Assembly (NCBI GenBank): GCA_963828405.1
Contig: CAWHEG010000012.1
Coordinates: forward strand, 161,371-225,370
Direction of reading: 5' to 3'
From: JANMJD01 sp963828405
GTDB lineage: Bacteria; Actinomycetota; Acidimicrobiia; Acidimicrobiales; Ilumatobacteraceae
DNA: 64,000 nt
The notes beneath the pieces are model-generated. The model saw nothing but the letters and a program-made list of their open reading frames with translations, made no database searches and had not been told where the DNA came from. Below, piece after piece: positions 44,897 to 53,789 of this stretch (positions are counted from its first letter, which is position 1; each line of letters begins with the position of its first letter). A program made the translations under genes and the position numbers.

Positions 44897-45673
44897 TCAG
44901 CCCTGCTTGTGGGAGATCTTGGGCCTCGAGGAGATCTTGGCCTGGAGGGCGGCGATACGTTCGGCGAACCACGGCTTGCGCGTCGACCACAGCTGCGGTT
45001 CGAGCTCCCGGGCCACGGCGTCGGGGTGGGTGGCGACGTCGGCCATGTCGCGAATGGTCTGCTTGGTCACGATCGAGAGCTCCCGCGGCGCACCGGCCGC
45101 CCGGGCGGCCATCTCCTGGGCGGCGGCCAGCAGCTGGTCGTCGCCGACGCAACGGTGGACGAGGCCGACGCGCTCGGCCTCCCGACCGTCGAGCACCTCG
45201 CCGAACACCACGGTCGCCATCGTCGCCTGAGGACCGGCGATCCGCCGGAGCATCCACGTATGTCCACCCCCGGGGTGCAGGCCGATCTGCAGGAACCGCG
45301 TATCGAAACGGGCCCGTTCGCCGGCGAGCCGCACGTCGCAGCCGAGGGCCAGGTTCATCCCGGCGCCGACGGCGGCTCCGTTGACGGCGGCGAGGGTCGG
45401 TAACGGGCTGTGGGCGATCCGCAGGAAGCCCTCGTAGATCGCGCCCAGGCTCGCCCCGTCGGCCGTGGCGAGGTTGCCGAGGTTGGCGCCGGCACAGAAC
45501 GCCGGGGCCGCCCCGGTGACGACGATCGCCCCGACCCCCTCGTCGGCCTCGATGCCGTCCATCGCCGCGACGATCTCGGCGACCATCGGGGCGGTGAGCG
45601 TGTTGCGCTCGGCCGGGTTGTTGAGCGTCAGCGTGGCGACGCGCTCGGTGATCTCGACGAGGACCAGGGACAT
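44897..45673 (-). CDS. Enoyl-CoA hydratase/isomerase family protein
   Basis: 258 aa. Crotonase fold: oxyanion-hole segment GAAPAFCAGANLGNL, and NGAAVGAGMNLALGCDVRLA. The position of catalytic Glu 1 is in GMNLALG, and the second acidic position is in IGLHPGGGHTWMLRRI, so hydratase activity is not certain. The extended C-terminus has PKISHKQG. A CAGACT hexamer 6 nt before the ATG may be its -10. First gene of a three-gene minus-strand run (with DUF885 and GNAT). Confidence 0.88.
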   Translation of the reverse strand: MSLVLVEITERVATLTLNNPAERNTLTAPMVAEIVAAMDGIEADEGVGAIVVTGAAPAFCAGANLGNLATADGASLGAIYEGFLRIAHSPLPTLAAVNGAAVGAGMNLALGCDVRLAGERARFDTRFLQIGLHPGGGHTWMLRRIAGPQATMATVVFGEVLDGREAERVGLVHRCVGDDQLLAAAQEMAARAAGAPRELSIVTKQTIRDMADVATHPDAVARELEPQLWSTRKPWFAERIAALQAKISSRPKISHKQG

Positions 45674-45749
45674 GGGGCCAGTCTGCCACGCCGTCGGTCG
45701 GCCGATCCGGGGCAACGGTTGGACGAGGGACCGGCGTCTGCCCGACCCG

Positions 45750-46133
45750 TCAGTGGGCGGCGATGACCGCGGCCTCGACGAGCCAGTGGGGTCGGGCGAG
45801 CGCAGGCACGGGCACGAGCGTGGAGGCCGCCCGGTGGCCGGCGAAGAAGGCGTCGCGGGCGGCCATCACCGCCGACAGGTCGTGGCCGACGACGGCGTAG
45901 GTGTGGTACGAGACGATGTCGGTGACCTCGAATCCTGCCGCGGTGAGGACCTCGCCGATGCTCCGCCACATCTCCTCGGCCTGCTCGCCGACATCGCCCG
46001 AGATCGTGCCGTCGGGCCGGGTGCCGACGATCCCGGCGGTGTGGATCATCTCCGAACCACTCGATGACACGACGGCGAGCTCGTAGGCCGCGGCTGGTCC
46101 GGCGACGGTCGGAGGAGTGATGGCGTGGTTCAT
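45750..46133 (-). CDS. RidA/YjgF-family protein
   Basis: 127 aa. RidA-type trimeric fold sequence: MIHTAGIVGTRPDGTISGDV, EQAEEMWRSIGEVLTAAGF, DIVSYHTYAVVGHDLS, STLVPVPALARPHWLVEAAV. The Arg that binds the imine carboxylate in classical RidA is within LARPHWLVE. Either a deaminase for reactive imines or a related aminohydrolase. It is divergent from the NUDIX gene. Confidence 0.88.
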   Translation of the reverse strand: MNHAITPPTVAGPAAAYELAVVSSSGSEMIHTAGIVGTRPDGTISGDVGEQAEEMWRSIGEVLTAAGFEVTDIVSYHTYAVVGHDLSAVMAARDAFFAGHRAASTLVPVPALARPHWLVEAAVIAAH

Positions 46134-46151
46134 CTCCCTACCATCGCAGAT

Positions 46152-46907
46152 GTGCCAGATCCTTCCCGCCCCGACGCCTCGGCGAACCCCGCGATCGACC
46201 CCGTGGTGGCGGCCACCGCCCGGCCGGCGGCGACGGTCGTGATCGTGCGCGACGGTGACGAGCGTGCCGACGGCTCGCTCGAGGTGTTGTTGCTCAAGCG
46301 CAGCGAGGTCGGCGCCTTCCCAGGGATGTGGGTCTTCCCGGGCGGCCGCGTCGACGACACCGACGACGGGGCCGACGAGATCGGTCGAGCACGCAGCGCG
46401 GCCGCCCGCGAGGCGGCCGAGGAGGTCGGCCTCGAGGTGCGGGCCGCCGAGCTGGTGGCCTGGTCGCACTGGTCACCGCCGACCCAGCAGCCGAAACGGT
46501 TCCTGACCTGGTTCTTCGTGACGACGTGGACGGGGAGCCCGGTGGTGATCGACGACCACGAGATCGTCGATCACCAGTGGTTCTCCCCGATCCGCGGGAT
46601 CACCAGCGGCCTGGCGCTCGCCCCCCCGACCTACGTCACCCTGCACCAGCTCACCCAGCGCCGCACGGTCGCCGAGGTGCTCGGCTCGGGCCCGCCGTTC
46701 GGCGTCGAGCGGTTCGTGACCAGGCCGGGGCGGGCCGGCGATCGTCATGTGCTGCTCTGGCACGGAGACGCCGGCTACGACACCGGCGACGCCTCCATCG
46801 ACGGGCCACGGCACCGGGCGACCCTCCACGGCATGCGCCTGGTGACGTATGAGCGAACCGGTGGGCACATCGGCGAACGGCCGGGCTTCGGGTCCGGCGC
46901 CCGATAG
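46152..46907 (+). CDS. NUDIX hydrolase
   Basis: 251 aa. The Nudix box is GGRVDDTDDGADEIGRARSA followed by AAREAAEEVGLEV. It has an insertion between the Gly and the REXXEE core, as in RNR19/NUDT19-like Nudix proteins that act on CoA derivatives. WVFPGGRV and FLTWFFVTTW support that subgroup. GTG 46152 is 7 nt after TACCAT (46139-46144), a leaderless start. Confidence 0.88.
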   Translation: MPDPSRPDASANPAIDPVVAATARPAATVVIVRDGDERADGSLEVLLLKRSEVGAFPGMWVFPGGRVDDTDDGADEIGRARSAAAREAAEEVGLEVRAAELVAWSHWSPPTQQPKRFLTWFFVTTWTGSPVVIDDHEIVDHQWFSPIRGITSGLALAPPTYVTLHQLTQRRTVAEVLGSGPPFGVERFVTRPGRAGDRHVLLWHGDAGYDTGDASIDGPRHRATLHGMRLVTYERTGGHIGERPGFGSGAR

Positions 46908-46916
46908 CGTCGAGAC

Positions 46917-47534
46917 GTGCTCGATCACGTCTTCACCGACGCCATCAGCGCCCTGCGCGAGGCGTTCGAGGGTGCCTTCCTGGAGCGGCAGGCCTTCGAG
47001 GAGCATTTCCAGTTCGACATGCTCCTCGGCGACGTCACGTGGGAGACGAGCTACGGCCTGCCCGGCGAGGGCCAGCCACCGCGTGTCGTCGCCCACATCA
47101 CCTTCGACTGGCCGACCTGGAGCCAGACCGCCTACCGGCGTTGGTACGTCGACGAGGTGCTCGAGGAGCCGGCCGTCATCGAGATGGAGATCGTTCTGCG
47201 GGTCCAGCGGCTGGTGACCACTCCCGACCCGACGGTGTTCCAGGCCCTGCTCCCTTCGACCAGCCCGCCGATCGGCGAGGAGCGCCTGGAGCGGGCGGGC
47301 GCGACGGTCGAGGTGACCTATCTCGACGACGGCGCCCTCGCTCCGGAGTACGCCATCGAGATCACCTACGAGGGGTTGTACGAACTCGCCGAGGAGACGC
47401 TCGCCGACGGGGCGAGCAAGCTGCTCGACGACCACTTCGGCCGCCTCGGCGGGTGGATCGCCTCGTTGCTGGTCAAGCTGGGCGACCTCCGCCTCGAATT
47501 CCTCCCCAGCGAAACCGAGGCCGACTCCGACTGA
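46917..47534 (+). CDS. Conserved hypothetical protein, beta-rich
   Basis: 205 aa, acidic, soluble. It starts LDHVFTDAISALREAFEGAF and ends KLGDLRLEFLPSETEADSD. Alternating charged beta strands (VVAHITFDWPTWSQTAYRRW, EMEIVLRVQRL) with no recognised domain. GTG 46917 is 6 nt after TAGCGT (46905-46910), so it has its own leaderless promoter although it lies only 9 nt from the NUDIX stop. Function unknown. Confidence 0.7.
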   Translation: MLDHVFTDAISALREAFEGAFLERQAFEEHFQFDMLLGDVTWETSYGLPGEGQPPRVVAHITFDWPTWSQTAYRRWYVDEVLEEPAVIEMEIVLRVQRLVTTPDPTVFQALLPSTSPPIGEERLERAGATVEVTYLDDGALAPEYAIEITYEGLYELAEETLADGASKLLDDHFGRLGGWIASLLVKLGDLRLEFLPSETEADSD

Positions 47535-47572
47535 TCCCGTCGATGACGGGGGTCGACGTCCCAGGCCGCTGG

Positions 47573-48016
47573 TCAGGAGCGGCGCTGGCGGACCGGGACC
47601 GGCACCAGGCGGCGGCCGATCCACGACAACAGCGCCCCGATGCCGACGAACAGCGCGGCCAACGCGCCGAGCAACCGGGTGGCGACCGGTCCCGTCTCGG
47701 GCAGCACCGCCGCCGGGTTCGATCGGGCCGGCGACACCAGGGTGAACGGCGGGCGGGTCGGCGGTACCCCGGTCGCCACGGTGGGTGGCACCGGCGGATC
47801 ATCGGTGGCCACCGACGGCGGGACGGGCGGGTCATCGGTCGCCACGATCTCGACGGTGGTGTTGGTGACGATCGTCGCCGGCACCGGGGGATCGTCGGTG
47901 GCCACCTCCCCGCCGCCGGGCGACGGCCCACCCGTTGCGTCCGCCGACGCCGGGGCGAGCCCGTAGGCCAGCGTCAACGCCGCCGCCGTGATCCATACCC
48001 TGGTCCGAGTTGTCAT
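47573..48016 (-). CDS. Small LPETG-type cell-wall-anchored surface protein
   Basis: 147 aa. Signal peptide (ITAAALTLAYGLAPASADA). The repeated unit VATDDPPVP (four near-copies) forms an extended stalk. A classic sorting signal follows: LPETG, hydrophobic helix VATRLLGALAALFVGIGALL, then a basic tail RRLVPVPVRQRRS. A sortase should cleave between Thr and Gly. No sortase gene is in the window. Apart from the stalk there is no functional domain, so it may be a spacer-like surface protein. Confidence 0.82.
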   Translation of the reverse strand: MTTRTRVWITAAALTLAYGLAPASADATGGPSPGGGEVATDDPPVPATIVTNTTVEIVATDDPPVPPSVATDDPPVPPTVATGVPPTRPPFTLVSPARSNPAAVLPETGPVATRLLGALAALFVGIGALLSWIGRRLVPVPVRQRRS

Positions 48017-48249
48017 TCCCGATCGTCTCCTGCCGCGTGGTTGCTGCAAGGGCCGGTTTCGCGCTGGCTCCCCATCCGACAAGACCGCGACCAAGCGACC
48101 GGATGGATCAGGGCCTCCCTGTGGTATCGGGAAGTAGAAGCCGTCGGCACAACTGATGATGACGCCAAAGGTACTCTCTTGAATGAATCGAGACCAGTAC
48201 CCGAGACTCAGGCAACGCGACGTGGTCGCTGGCTTGAGTGTCCGCGGAG
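48017..48249. other. Intergenic region with stem-loops, function unknown
   Basis: About 230 bp before the LPETG gene, no coding character. Seen: CCATCCG (48072-48078) with CGGATGG (48100-48106), and GGTACT (48170-48175) with AGTACC (48196-48201), both perfect but with loops of 20-21 nt. It could be a long 5' UTR of the LPETG gene. No riboswitch consensus was recognised. Confidence 0.4.
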
Positions 48250-49233
48250 CTACGCGAGGTCCGCCCCGCGGGCGATCATGTCCTTGCGCACCTCGGCGGC
48301 GACGTAGAACGCTCCGAGGATCTCGGAGCCCTCGATGTTCAGATGGAAGCCGTCCTGGTTGCGCACCTGCTTGCCGACCCCGTCGCGCGGGTCGACCTTG
48401 TAGGCCGCGTACCCGCCACTGGGACCGACGAAGAGGTCCCAGACGGGGACGTAGACGACCTTCGGTCGCTTCGCCGCCTCGGCCCGGGTGACCTGCTCGA
48501 GGATCTGCAGCCGGGACCGGAAGTCGTCGGACTCCGCGTTCGGGATTCCGACCCAGATGAGCGTGCGTCCCTCGGAGGCGAGGAAGTCCATCACCGCCCC
48601 GACCCGTCGCCCGTACTCGGCCTGCCATTCGGGCGTGTCGACCTCGTAGCTTCGCCCGCCGATGACGATGTCCTGGGCGTCGTTGCCGCCGAACGTGACG
48701 ACGACGACGTCAGGCCTGATCTTGGTCATGTCGGACTTCAGCCTCTCGGGCCAGTTGTAGAAGTCCGGGCGGGTCAGCCCGGACGACACCTTGTAGAACA
48801 GCTCCGAGGTGACCAGTCCGGTCCTCTCCATCTCGCGCTGCAGCGGTGGGCCCATGTTGTTGGCATCGGAGTCGCCGGCGATGTACAGCCGTAGCGGGTC
48901 CTCACGAGTGGGCACCCGGTTGGTGTCGGGGGGAAGTGTCGGCGGTGGTGTCGTCGGCGGTGACGTCGTCGGCGGTGATGTCGCCGGCACGCCCGCCACT
49001 GTCGCGGCCGGGTCACCGGGCCCGATCACGGCGATGGTCGGCTCGGTGGTCGCCGGTGGCGAGGTGGACACGCCGAGCACATCGAAGGCCGATTCGTCGG
49101 CGTCGGTCGTACGGTCCCGCAACCCGGCGAATCCTCCGGCGGCGACGACGGCCACGGCGACGAGGGCGGCGATCACGCCGTGGCCGGCGGGTGCCGTCGG
49201 CGACAGCGGGGCCGGGAGGTGGGGGGCGGTCAT
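48250..49233 (-). CDS. Membrane-anchored SGNH-hydrolase-type protein (DUF459-like)
   Basis: 327 aa. N-terminal membrane anchor (VIAALVAVAVVAAGGFAGL), Thr/Pro-rich stalk (TSPPTTSPPTTPPPTLPP), then an SGNH domain: catalytic Ser in YIAGDSDANNMG, VVVTFGGNDAQD, and Asp-x-x-His in QDGFHLNIEGS. In cell-envelope O-acylation systems such proteins take the acyl group from an MBOAT partner and place it on a polymer. An MBOAT gene lies 13 nt upstream on the same strand. Confidence 0.87.
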   Translation of the reverse strand: MTAPHLPAPLSPTAPAGHGVIAALVAVAVVAAGGFAGLRDRTTDADESAFDVLGVSTSPPATTEPTIAVIGPGDPAATVAGVPATSPPTTSPPTTPPPTLPPDTNRVPTREDPLRLYIAGDSDANNMGPPLQREMERTGLVTSELFYKVSSGLTRPDFYNWPERLKSDMTKIRPDVVVVTFGGNDAQDIVIGGRSYEVDTPEWQAEYGRRVGAVMDFLASEGRTLIWVGIPNAESDDFRSRLQILEQVTRAEAAKRPKVVYVPVWDLFVGPSGGYAAYKVDPRDGVGKQVRNQDGFHLNIEGSEILGAFYVAAEVRKDMIARGADLA

Positions 49234-49246
49234 CGGTCGGTCACGG

Positions 49247-50719
49247 TCAGAACTGGAAGTAGATGAACTCGGCCACGCTGCCGAAGCGGTAGCAGACGAT
49301 GATGACCATACCGACGGCGATGCCCTGGGCGACGGCGGGCAGGGCGGCGAACCGCTGGGTGAACTGCTCCCCCACAGCGGCGGGGACGAACTGCCAGGCG
49401 AGCACGAGGGCGATCGCCGCCAGCAGCCCGAGGCTCACGAACTGCGACGCCGGGCCCGACGACCCGACGAGCAGCCCCCCGATGTTGCCGATCACGTCCA
49501 TGGCGATCCCCGTGTTCGACGCGTTGAAGAAGATCCACCCGAGGCAGACGATGTGGAACGTGGCGAGCCAGCGCAGCACCGGGCCGGCGGCGCCGGCCGA
49601 GAAAGGCGAACGACCGAGGAGGACCCGTTCGACGACCAGTGCTCCGCCGTGCAGCGCTCCCCAGATCAGGAACGTGGTGTTGGCGCCGTGCCACAGGCCG
49701 CCGATCAGCATCGTCAGGAACAGGTTGACGTACGTGCGCGCCTCACCGCGCCGGTTGCCGCCGAGGCCGATGTACAGGTAGTCGCGCAACCAGCGTGACA
49801 GGCTCATGTGCCAGCGCCGCCAGAAGTCCTGCATCGTCGTCGCCCGGTAGGGGTTGTCGAAGTTCTGCGGGAAGCGGATGCCGAGGAGCAGTGCCAGGCC
49901 GATGGCGATGTCGGTGTACCCCGAGAAGTCGCAGTAGATCTGGACCGCATACCCGTAGGCGGCGAACAGGCTGTCGATCCCCCCGTAGGCCCGAGGGTTG
50001 GCGAACACGGGTTCGACGATCTGCTTGAAGACGAAGGAGGAGATGACGACCTTCTTGACGAACCCCGAGGCGATCAGCAGCAGCGCCCGCGGGACCTCGA
50101 CCCGCCGAGGGTCGAACGGCACGCGGATCTGGGGGATGAACTCACCGACGCGCACCAGCGGGCCGGCCACGATGTGCGGGAAGAACAGCAGGTAGGAGGT
50201 GAGATCTGACAGCGAGATCGGCTCTTGGTGCCCGCGATGCACGTCGATGACGTAGCCGAGCGCCTGGAACGAGATGAACGACACGCCGATCGGCAGCACG
50301 ATCTGACCGAGGTCGAGGTGCAAGCCGGCATGTTCGTTGAGCAACCCGCTGAGCCAGCCGGCGTACTTGAACCAGACGAGCGCCCCGAGGTCGAACAGGC
50401 AGGCGACGGCGACGACCACCCGGCTCGTCCCAGCGGCCCGCATCGTCGCGGCGAGGCGCCCGAGCGCCCAGTTGGCCAGGGCGAGGATCAGCAGGTAGAC
50501 GCAGAACCGGGCAGGGATCGTGTGGAACCACCACCAGTCGTTGTCACGGTTCCACAGCGAGGTCGTCCCGTTCGGGCCGTTGTGCCGCCACCAGCCGTAG
50601 AAGAACAGCCCGGCGGCGATCATCGCCAGTTTCCAGGCCCCGATGTGGGGGCGCGCCAGCCAGGCGACCGGCAGGACGATCAGGAAGAACCAGGCGAACT
50701 CGGTGGCGACGAACAGCAC
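49247..50719 (-). CDS. MBOAT-family membrane O-acyltransferase (AlgI/DltB-like)
   Basis: 490 aa, about 11-12 membrane segments. MBOAT signatures: PIGVSFISFQALGYVIDVHR, LLFFPHIVAGPLVR, QIYCDFSGYTDIAIGLALLL, FWRRWHMSLSRWLRDYLYI, and catalytic His in MLIGGLWHGANTTFLIWG. It moves acyl groups across the membrane to an extracytoplasmic acceptor, acting with the adjacent SGNH protein. Start GTG 50719 is 11 nt after a TACGCT -10 (50736-50731). The acceptor polymer is unknown. Confidence 0.92.
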   Translation of the reverse strand: MLFVATEFAWFFLIVLPVAWLARPHIGAWKLAMIAAGLFFYGWWRHNGPNGTTSLWNRDNDWWWFHTIPARFCVYLLILALANWALGRLAATMRAAGTSRVVVAVACLFDLGALVWFKYAGWLSGLLNEHAGLHLDLGQIVLPIGVSFISFQALGYVIDVHRGHQEPISLSDLTSYLLFFPHIVAGPLVRVGEFIPQIRVPFDPRRVEVPRALLLIASGFVKKVVISSFVFKQIVEPVFANPRAYGGIDSLFAAYGYAVQIYCDFSGYTDIAIGLALLLGIRFPQNFDNPYRATTMQDFWRRWHMSLSRWLRDYLYIGLGGNRRGEARTYVNLFLTMLIGGLWHGANTTFLIWGALHGGALVVERVLLGRSPFSAGAAGPVLRWLATFHIVCLGWIFFNASNTGIAMDVIGNIGGLLVGSSGPASQFVSLGLLAAIALVLAWQFVPAAVGEQFTQRFAALPAVAQGIAVGMVIIVCYRFGSVAEFIYFQF

Positions 50720-50792
50720 AGCGAAGCCCCAGCGTAGGGTCCCCCCCGCCGAGCCCCGGGGATATCAGGCCCCGGTCGACCCGACGCCGCCG

Positions 50793-51188
50793 TCACCGTC
50801 GGAGTTCGGCGACCGCCTGGACCTCGATGCCGCCCCGAGGGCGCTGGGTCAGGGTGACGGTGACCCGCGTGGGCTCGGCCGTGGCCATCACCTCGGCGGC
50901 GATCTCGGCGGCCAGCGCCTCGGCGAACACGGCCCGATCGCGGAAGCCCCACAGGTAGAGCTTGAGCGACTTCGACTCGACGCAGAGCCGGTCCGGTACA
51001 TACTCGACGACGAGACTGGCGAGATCCGGCTGCCGGGTGACCGGACAGACCGAGACGAGCTCGTCCGACGAGAAGCGCACGGTGGTCACACTGGCGGGAG
51101 CGGGGAAGCATTCGACGTGCTCCACGGCGTCGCGCACCGCCTGCCCGAGCAGGCTCAGCCCGGAGGTGTCGATGTCGATCTTGGTCAT
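50793..51188 (-). CDS. queF: NADPH-dependent 7-cyano-7-deazaguanine reductase QueF
   Basis: 131 aa, the short unimodular QueF. The active-site motif VCPVTRQPDLASLVVEY holds the nucleophilic Cys and Asp; the QueF signature ESKSLKLYLWGFRD follows. It reduces preQ0 to preQ1 for queuosine. No other queuosine gene is nearby. ATG 51188 is 7 nt after TAGCCT (51201-51196), a leaderless promoter. Confidence 0.93.
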   Translation of the reverse strand: MTKIDIDTSGLSLLGQAVRDAVEHVECFPAPASVTTVRFSSDELVSVCPVTRQPDLASLVVEYVPDRLCVESKSLKLYLWGFRDRAVFAEALAAEIAAEVMATAEPTRVTVTLTQRPRGGIEVQAVAELRR

Positions 51189-51271
51189 GGCCCCCAGGCT
51201 ACGGCCGGTGGCAAACGGGGGCATTGCCGCCGTCGGCCCGATGGTTTCCGCCGGCCCGCTACCGTGGCATC

Positions 51272-51766
51272 GTGATCGACATCGATTGGGCCGTGCTACG
51301 GGCCGAGGCGCTGGCCGCGGCCGCCCATGCCTACGCCCCCTACTCCCGGTACCACGTCGGGGCGGCGGGCCTGACCGACACGGGGCGGATCGTGCGCGGC
51401 TGCAACATCGAGAACGCCTCGTACGGGCTGACGCTGTGCGCCGAGTGCACGATGATCGGCGACCTGCTGATGGGCGGCGGCGGTCGACTCGTCGCCGTCG
51501 TCACCGTCGGCAACGGGGCCCCCGTGACTCCCTGCGGGCGCTGCCGGCAGCTGCTCTGGGAGCACGGCGGCGCGGCGTGCCTCGTCGACGGTGACGGAAC
51601 CGCCCGGACGATGGCCGAGCTGCTCCCGGGCGCCTTCCCGGAGTCCTCGGACTTCCACTCCCCGCGACAGACTTCACCGATGTCCGACCGTCCACCGCAA
51701 CCCGAGCACGAACGCCGGCACGGCCCGACGACCGAGGCCGGCGACGGCACGCAGGAGCGACGATGA
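51272..51766 (+). CDS. cdd: Cytidine deaminase
   Basis: 164 aa. CDA zinc motifs: CNIENASYGLTLCAECTM (Cys ligand and catalytic Glu) and TPCGRCRQLLWEHG (two Cys ligands), with YSRYHVGAAGL near the N-terminus. Deaminates cytidine/deoxycytidine. A non-conserved 35-residue C-terminal tail (DRPPQPEHERRHGPTTEAGD) is unusual. GTG 51272 is exactly 6 nt after TACCGT (51260-51265), so leaderless; an upstream in-frame ATG at 51224 is disregarded. ATGA overlap with the PhyH gene. Confidence 0.92.
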   Translation: MIDIDWAVLRAEALAAAAHAYAPYSRYHVGAAGLTDTGRIVRGCNIENASYGLTLCAECTMIGDLLMGGGGRLVAVVTVGNGAPVTPCGRCRQLLWEHGGAACLVDGDGTARTMAELLPGAFPESSDFHSPRQTSPMSDRPPQPEHERRHGPTTEAGDGTQERR

Positions 51767-52650
51767 CCACCCTGACCGCATCCCAGATCGACGGCTACCA
51801 CCGTGACGGCTTCGCGGTCGTCGCCGACTTCGCCGGGCCCGAGGCATGTGCCGCGCTTCGCCGTCGGGCCGACGAGATCGTCGAGCGCTGGACGCCGAGC
51901 GAGCGGCGCACGGTCTTCACCACCGATGAACAGGAGCGCACGTCCAACGAGGAGTTCTTCGACTCCGCCTCGTCGACATGGTGCTTCTTCGAATCCGAGG
52001 CGCTCGACGATCAGGGAAACCTGGTCGTCGACAAGGCCCGTTCGATCAACAAGATCGGGCACGCGATGCACGATCTCGACGATGTGTTCGAGGCGTTCAC
52101 CTACACCTCGGAGCTGGCCGGCGCGGCCCACGACATCGGCATGAGGGCGCCGCTCGCATTGCAGAGCATGTACATCTTCAAGCAACCCGAGATCGGCGGA
52201 GAAGTGGGCTGCCACCAGGATGCCACCTTCCTGTACACCGACCCGATCAGCGTGACCGGGTTCTGGTTCGCGCTCGAGGACGCGACGATCGAGAACGGCT
52301 GCCTGTGGGCGGCGCCCGGCGGCCATCGCGCCGCGCTGCGCAAGGTGTTCAAACGCCGCGATGCCGACGGGCGGGCCGGGACCGAGTTCGAGATCCTCGA
52401 CGACGCTCCGCTGCCGGCGGCGCCCGAGGAGCTGGTTCCCCTCGAGGTCGGCGCCGGCACACTCGTCGTGCTCCACGGGCTGCTCCCGCACTGGAGCGGG
52501 ACGAACCGTTCGCCGCGCAGCCGCCACGCGTACTCCGTGCACTGCATCGAGGAGCGGGCCGGGTATCCGTCGTGGAACTGGCTGCAACGGCGGCCCGGCC
52601 TACCGCTGCGACGGCTTGACCGCCCGGGCCCGATCGGCGGGTCGCGATGA
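51763..52650 (+). CDS. Phytanoyl-CoA dioxygenase (PhyH) family protein
   Basis: 295 aa. Fe(II)/2-oxoglutarate dioxygenase: metal-binding HxD in VGCHQDATFLYTD, distal His in LLPHWSGTNRS and 2OG-binding Arg in RSRHAYSVHCI. Closest in style to PHYHD1-like proteins (YHRDGFAVVADFAGPEAC, NEEFFDSASSTWCFFE). The substrate is unknown. It overlaps cdd and add by ATGA at both ends, so it is co-translated with nucleoside deaminases. Confidence 0.9.
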   Translation: MTTLTASQIDGYHRDGFAVVADFAGPEACAALRRRADEIVERWTPSERRTVFTTDEQERTSNEEFFDSASSTWCFFESEALDDQGNLVVDKARSINKIGHAMHDLDDVFEAFTYTSELAGAAHDIGMRAPLALQSMYIFKQPEIGGEVGCHQDATFLYTDPISVTGFWFALEDATIENGCLWAAPGGHRAALRKVFKRRDADGRAGTEFEILDDAPLPAAPEELVPLEVGAGTLVVLHGLLPHWSGTNRSPRSRHAYSVHCIEERAGYPSWNWLQRRPGLPLRRLDRPGPIGGSR

Positions 52651-53738
52651 CGGCGGCGAGCCGGGCCGCGTTGTTCGCCCGGGCCCCCAAGGCGCTGCTC
52701 CACGACCACCTCGACGGCGGGCTGCGGCCGGAGACGGTGATCGAACTGGCCGGCGAGTACGGCTACGGACGTCTGCCGACCAACGACGTCCACGAACTCT
52801 CGGCGTGGTTCCACCGGGGGGCGAAACGCAACGATCTGGTGCTGTACCTCGAGACGTTCGCGCACACCGTGGGAGTGATGCAGCAGCGCGACGCGATCGA
52901 GCGCGTCGCTCATGAGTGCGCGGTCGATCTGGCCGCCGACGGGGTGGTCTACGCCGAGGTTCGCTTCGCCCCCGAGCTGCACACCGAGGCCGGGCTGAGC
53001 CTGGATGAGGTGATGGCCGCCGTGCTCGCCGGCTTCCGCTCGGGCGCCGCCGGCACCGGCCTGACGATCTATGCGATCTGCTCGGCGATGCGCACCGCCG
53101 CCCGTAGCCTCGAGATCGCCGAGCTCGCCGTGCGGTGGCGCGACGAGGGCGTCGTCGGCTTCGACATCGCCGGTGCCGAGGCCGGATTCCCACCGACCCG
53201 GCATCTCGACGCCTTCCACTACGTGCAGCGGGAGAACTTCCACGCCACCATCCATGCCGGCGAGGCCTTCGGCCTGCCCTCGATCTGGGAGGCTGTCCAG
53301 TGGTGCGGTGCCGAACGCCTCGGCCACGGGGTCCGCGTCGTCGACGACATCACCGGGGAGCCCGGAGCCGAGCGCCTCGGACGGCTCGCCGCCTATGTCC
53401 GCGATCGGCGGATCCCCCTCGAACTGTGCCCGACGTCGAACGTCAACACCGGTGTGTGCGCTTCGATGGCCGAGCATCCGATCGGCCTGCTGCGCCGCCT
53501 GCGCTTCCGCGTCACGGTCAACACCGACAACCGCTTGATGAGCGATACATCGATGACCGGCGAGTTCACACGACTCGCCGATGCCTTCGGCTGGGGAATC
53601 GATGATTTCGAGTGGCTCACCATCAATGCAGTGAAAAGCGCCTTCGCCCCCTTCGACCAACGACTGCGGATCATCGATGGCACGATCAAACCCGGATATG
53701 CCCTGTTGAAAGCCGAGAACCTCGGAATCGCCGTCTGA
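52647..53738 (+). CDS. add: Adenosine deaminase
   Basis: 363 aa. Metal-dependent deaminase motifs: KALLHDHLDGGLRPETV, GFDIAGAEAGFP, TIHAGEAFGLPSIWEAV (catalytic Glu region), RLGHGVRVVDD, LELCPTSNVNTG and VTVNTDNRLMSDTSM. Deaminates adenosine or deoxyadenosine. Third gene in the cdd-PhyH-add overlapping operon. Confidence 0.94.
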   Translation: MTAASRAALFARAPKALLHDHLDGGLRPETVIELAGEYGYGRLPTNDVHELSAWFHRGAKRNDLVLYLETFAHTVGVMQQRDAIERVAHECAVDLAADGVVYAEVRFAPELHTEAGLSLDEVMAAVLAGFRSGAAGTGLTIYAICSAMRTAARSLEIAELAVRWRDEGVVGFDIAGAEAGFPPTRHLDAFHYVQRENFHATIHAGEAFGLPSIWEAVQWCGAERLGHGVRVVDDITGEPGAERLGRLAAYVRDRRIPLELCPTSNVNTGVCASMAEHPIGLLRRLRFRVTVNTDNRLMSDTSMTGEFTRLADAFGWGIDDFEWLTINAVKSAFAPFDQRLRIIDGTIKPGYALLKAENLGIAV

Positions 53739-53789
53739 CCATTCGTAGACTGCCGGGCAGCGGGACCACAACCGAGCGTCGAGATACCC

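Noticed and set aside
48017..48249. c-di-GMP or cobalamin riboswitch
   Set aside because: No matching conserved core; only simple stems with large loops.
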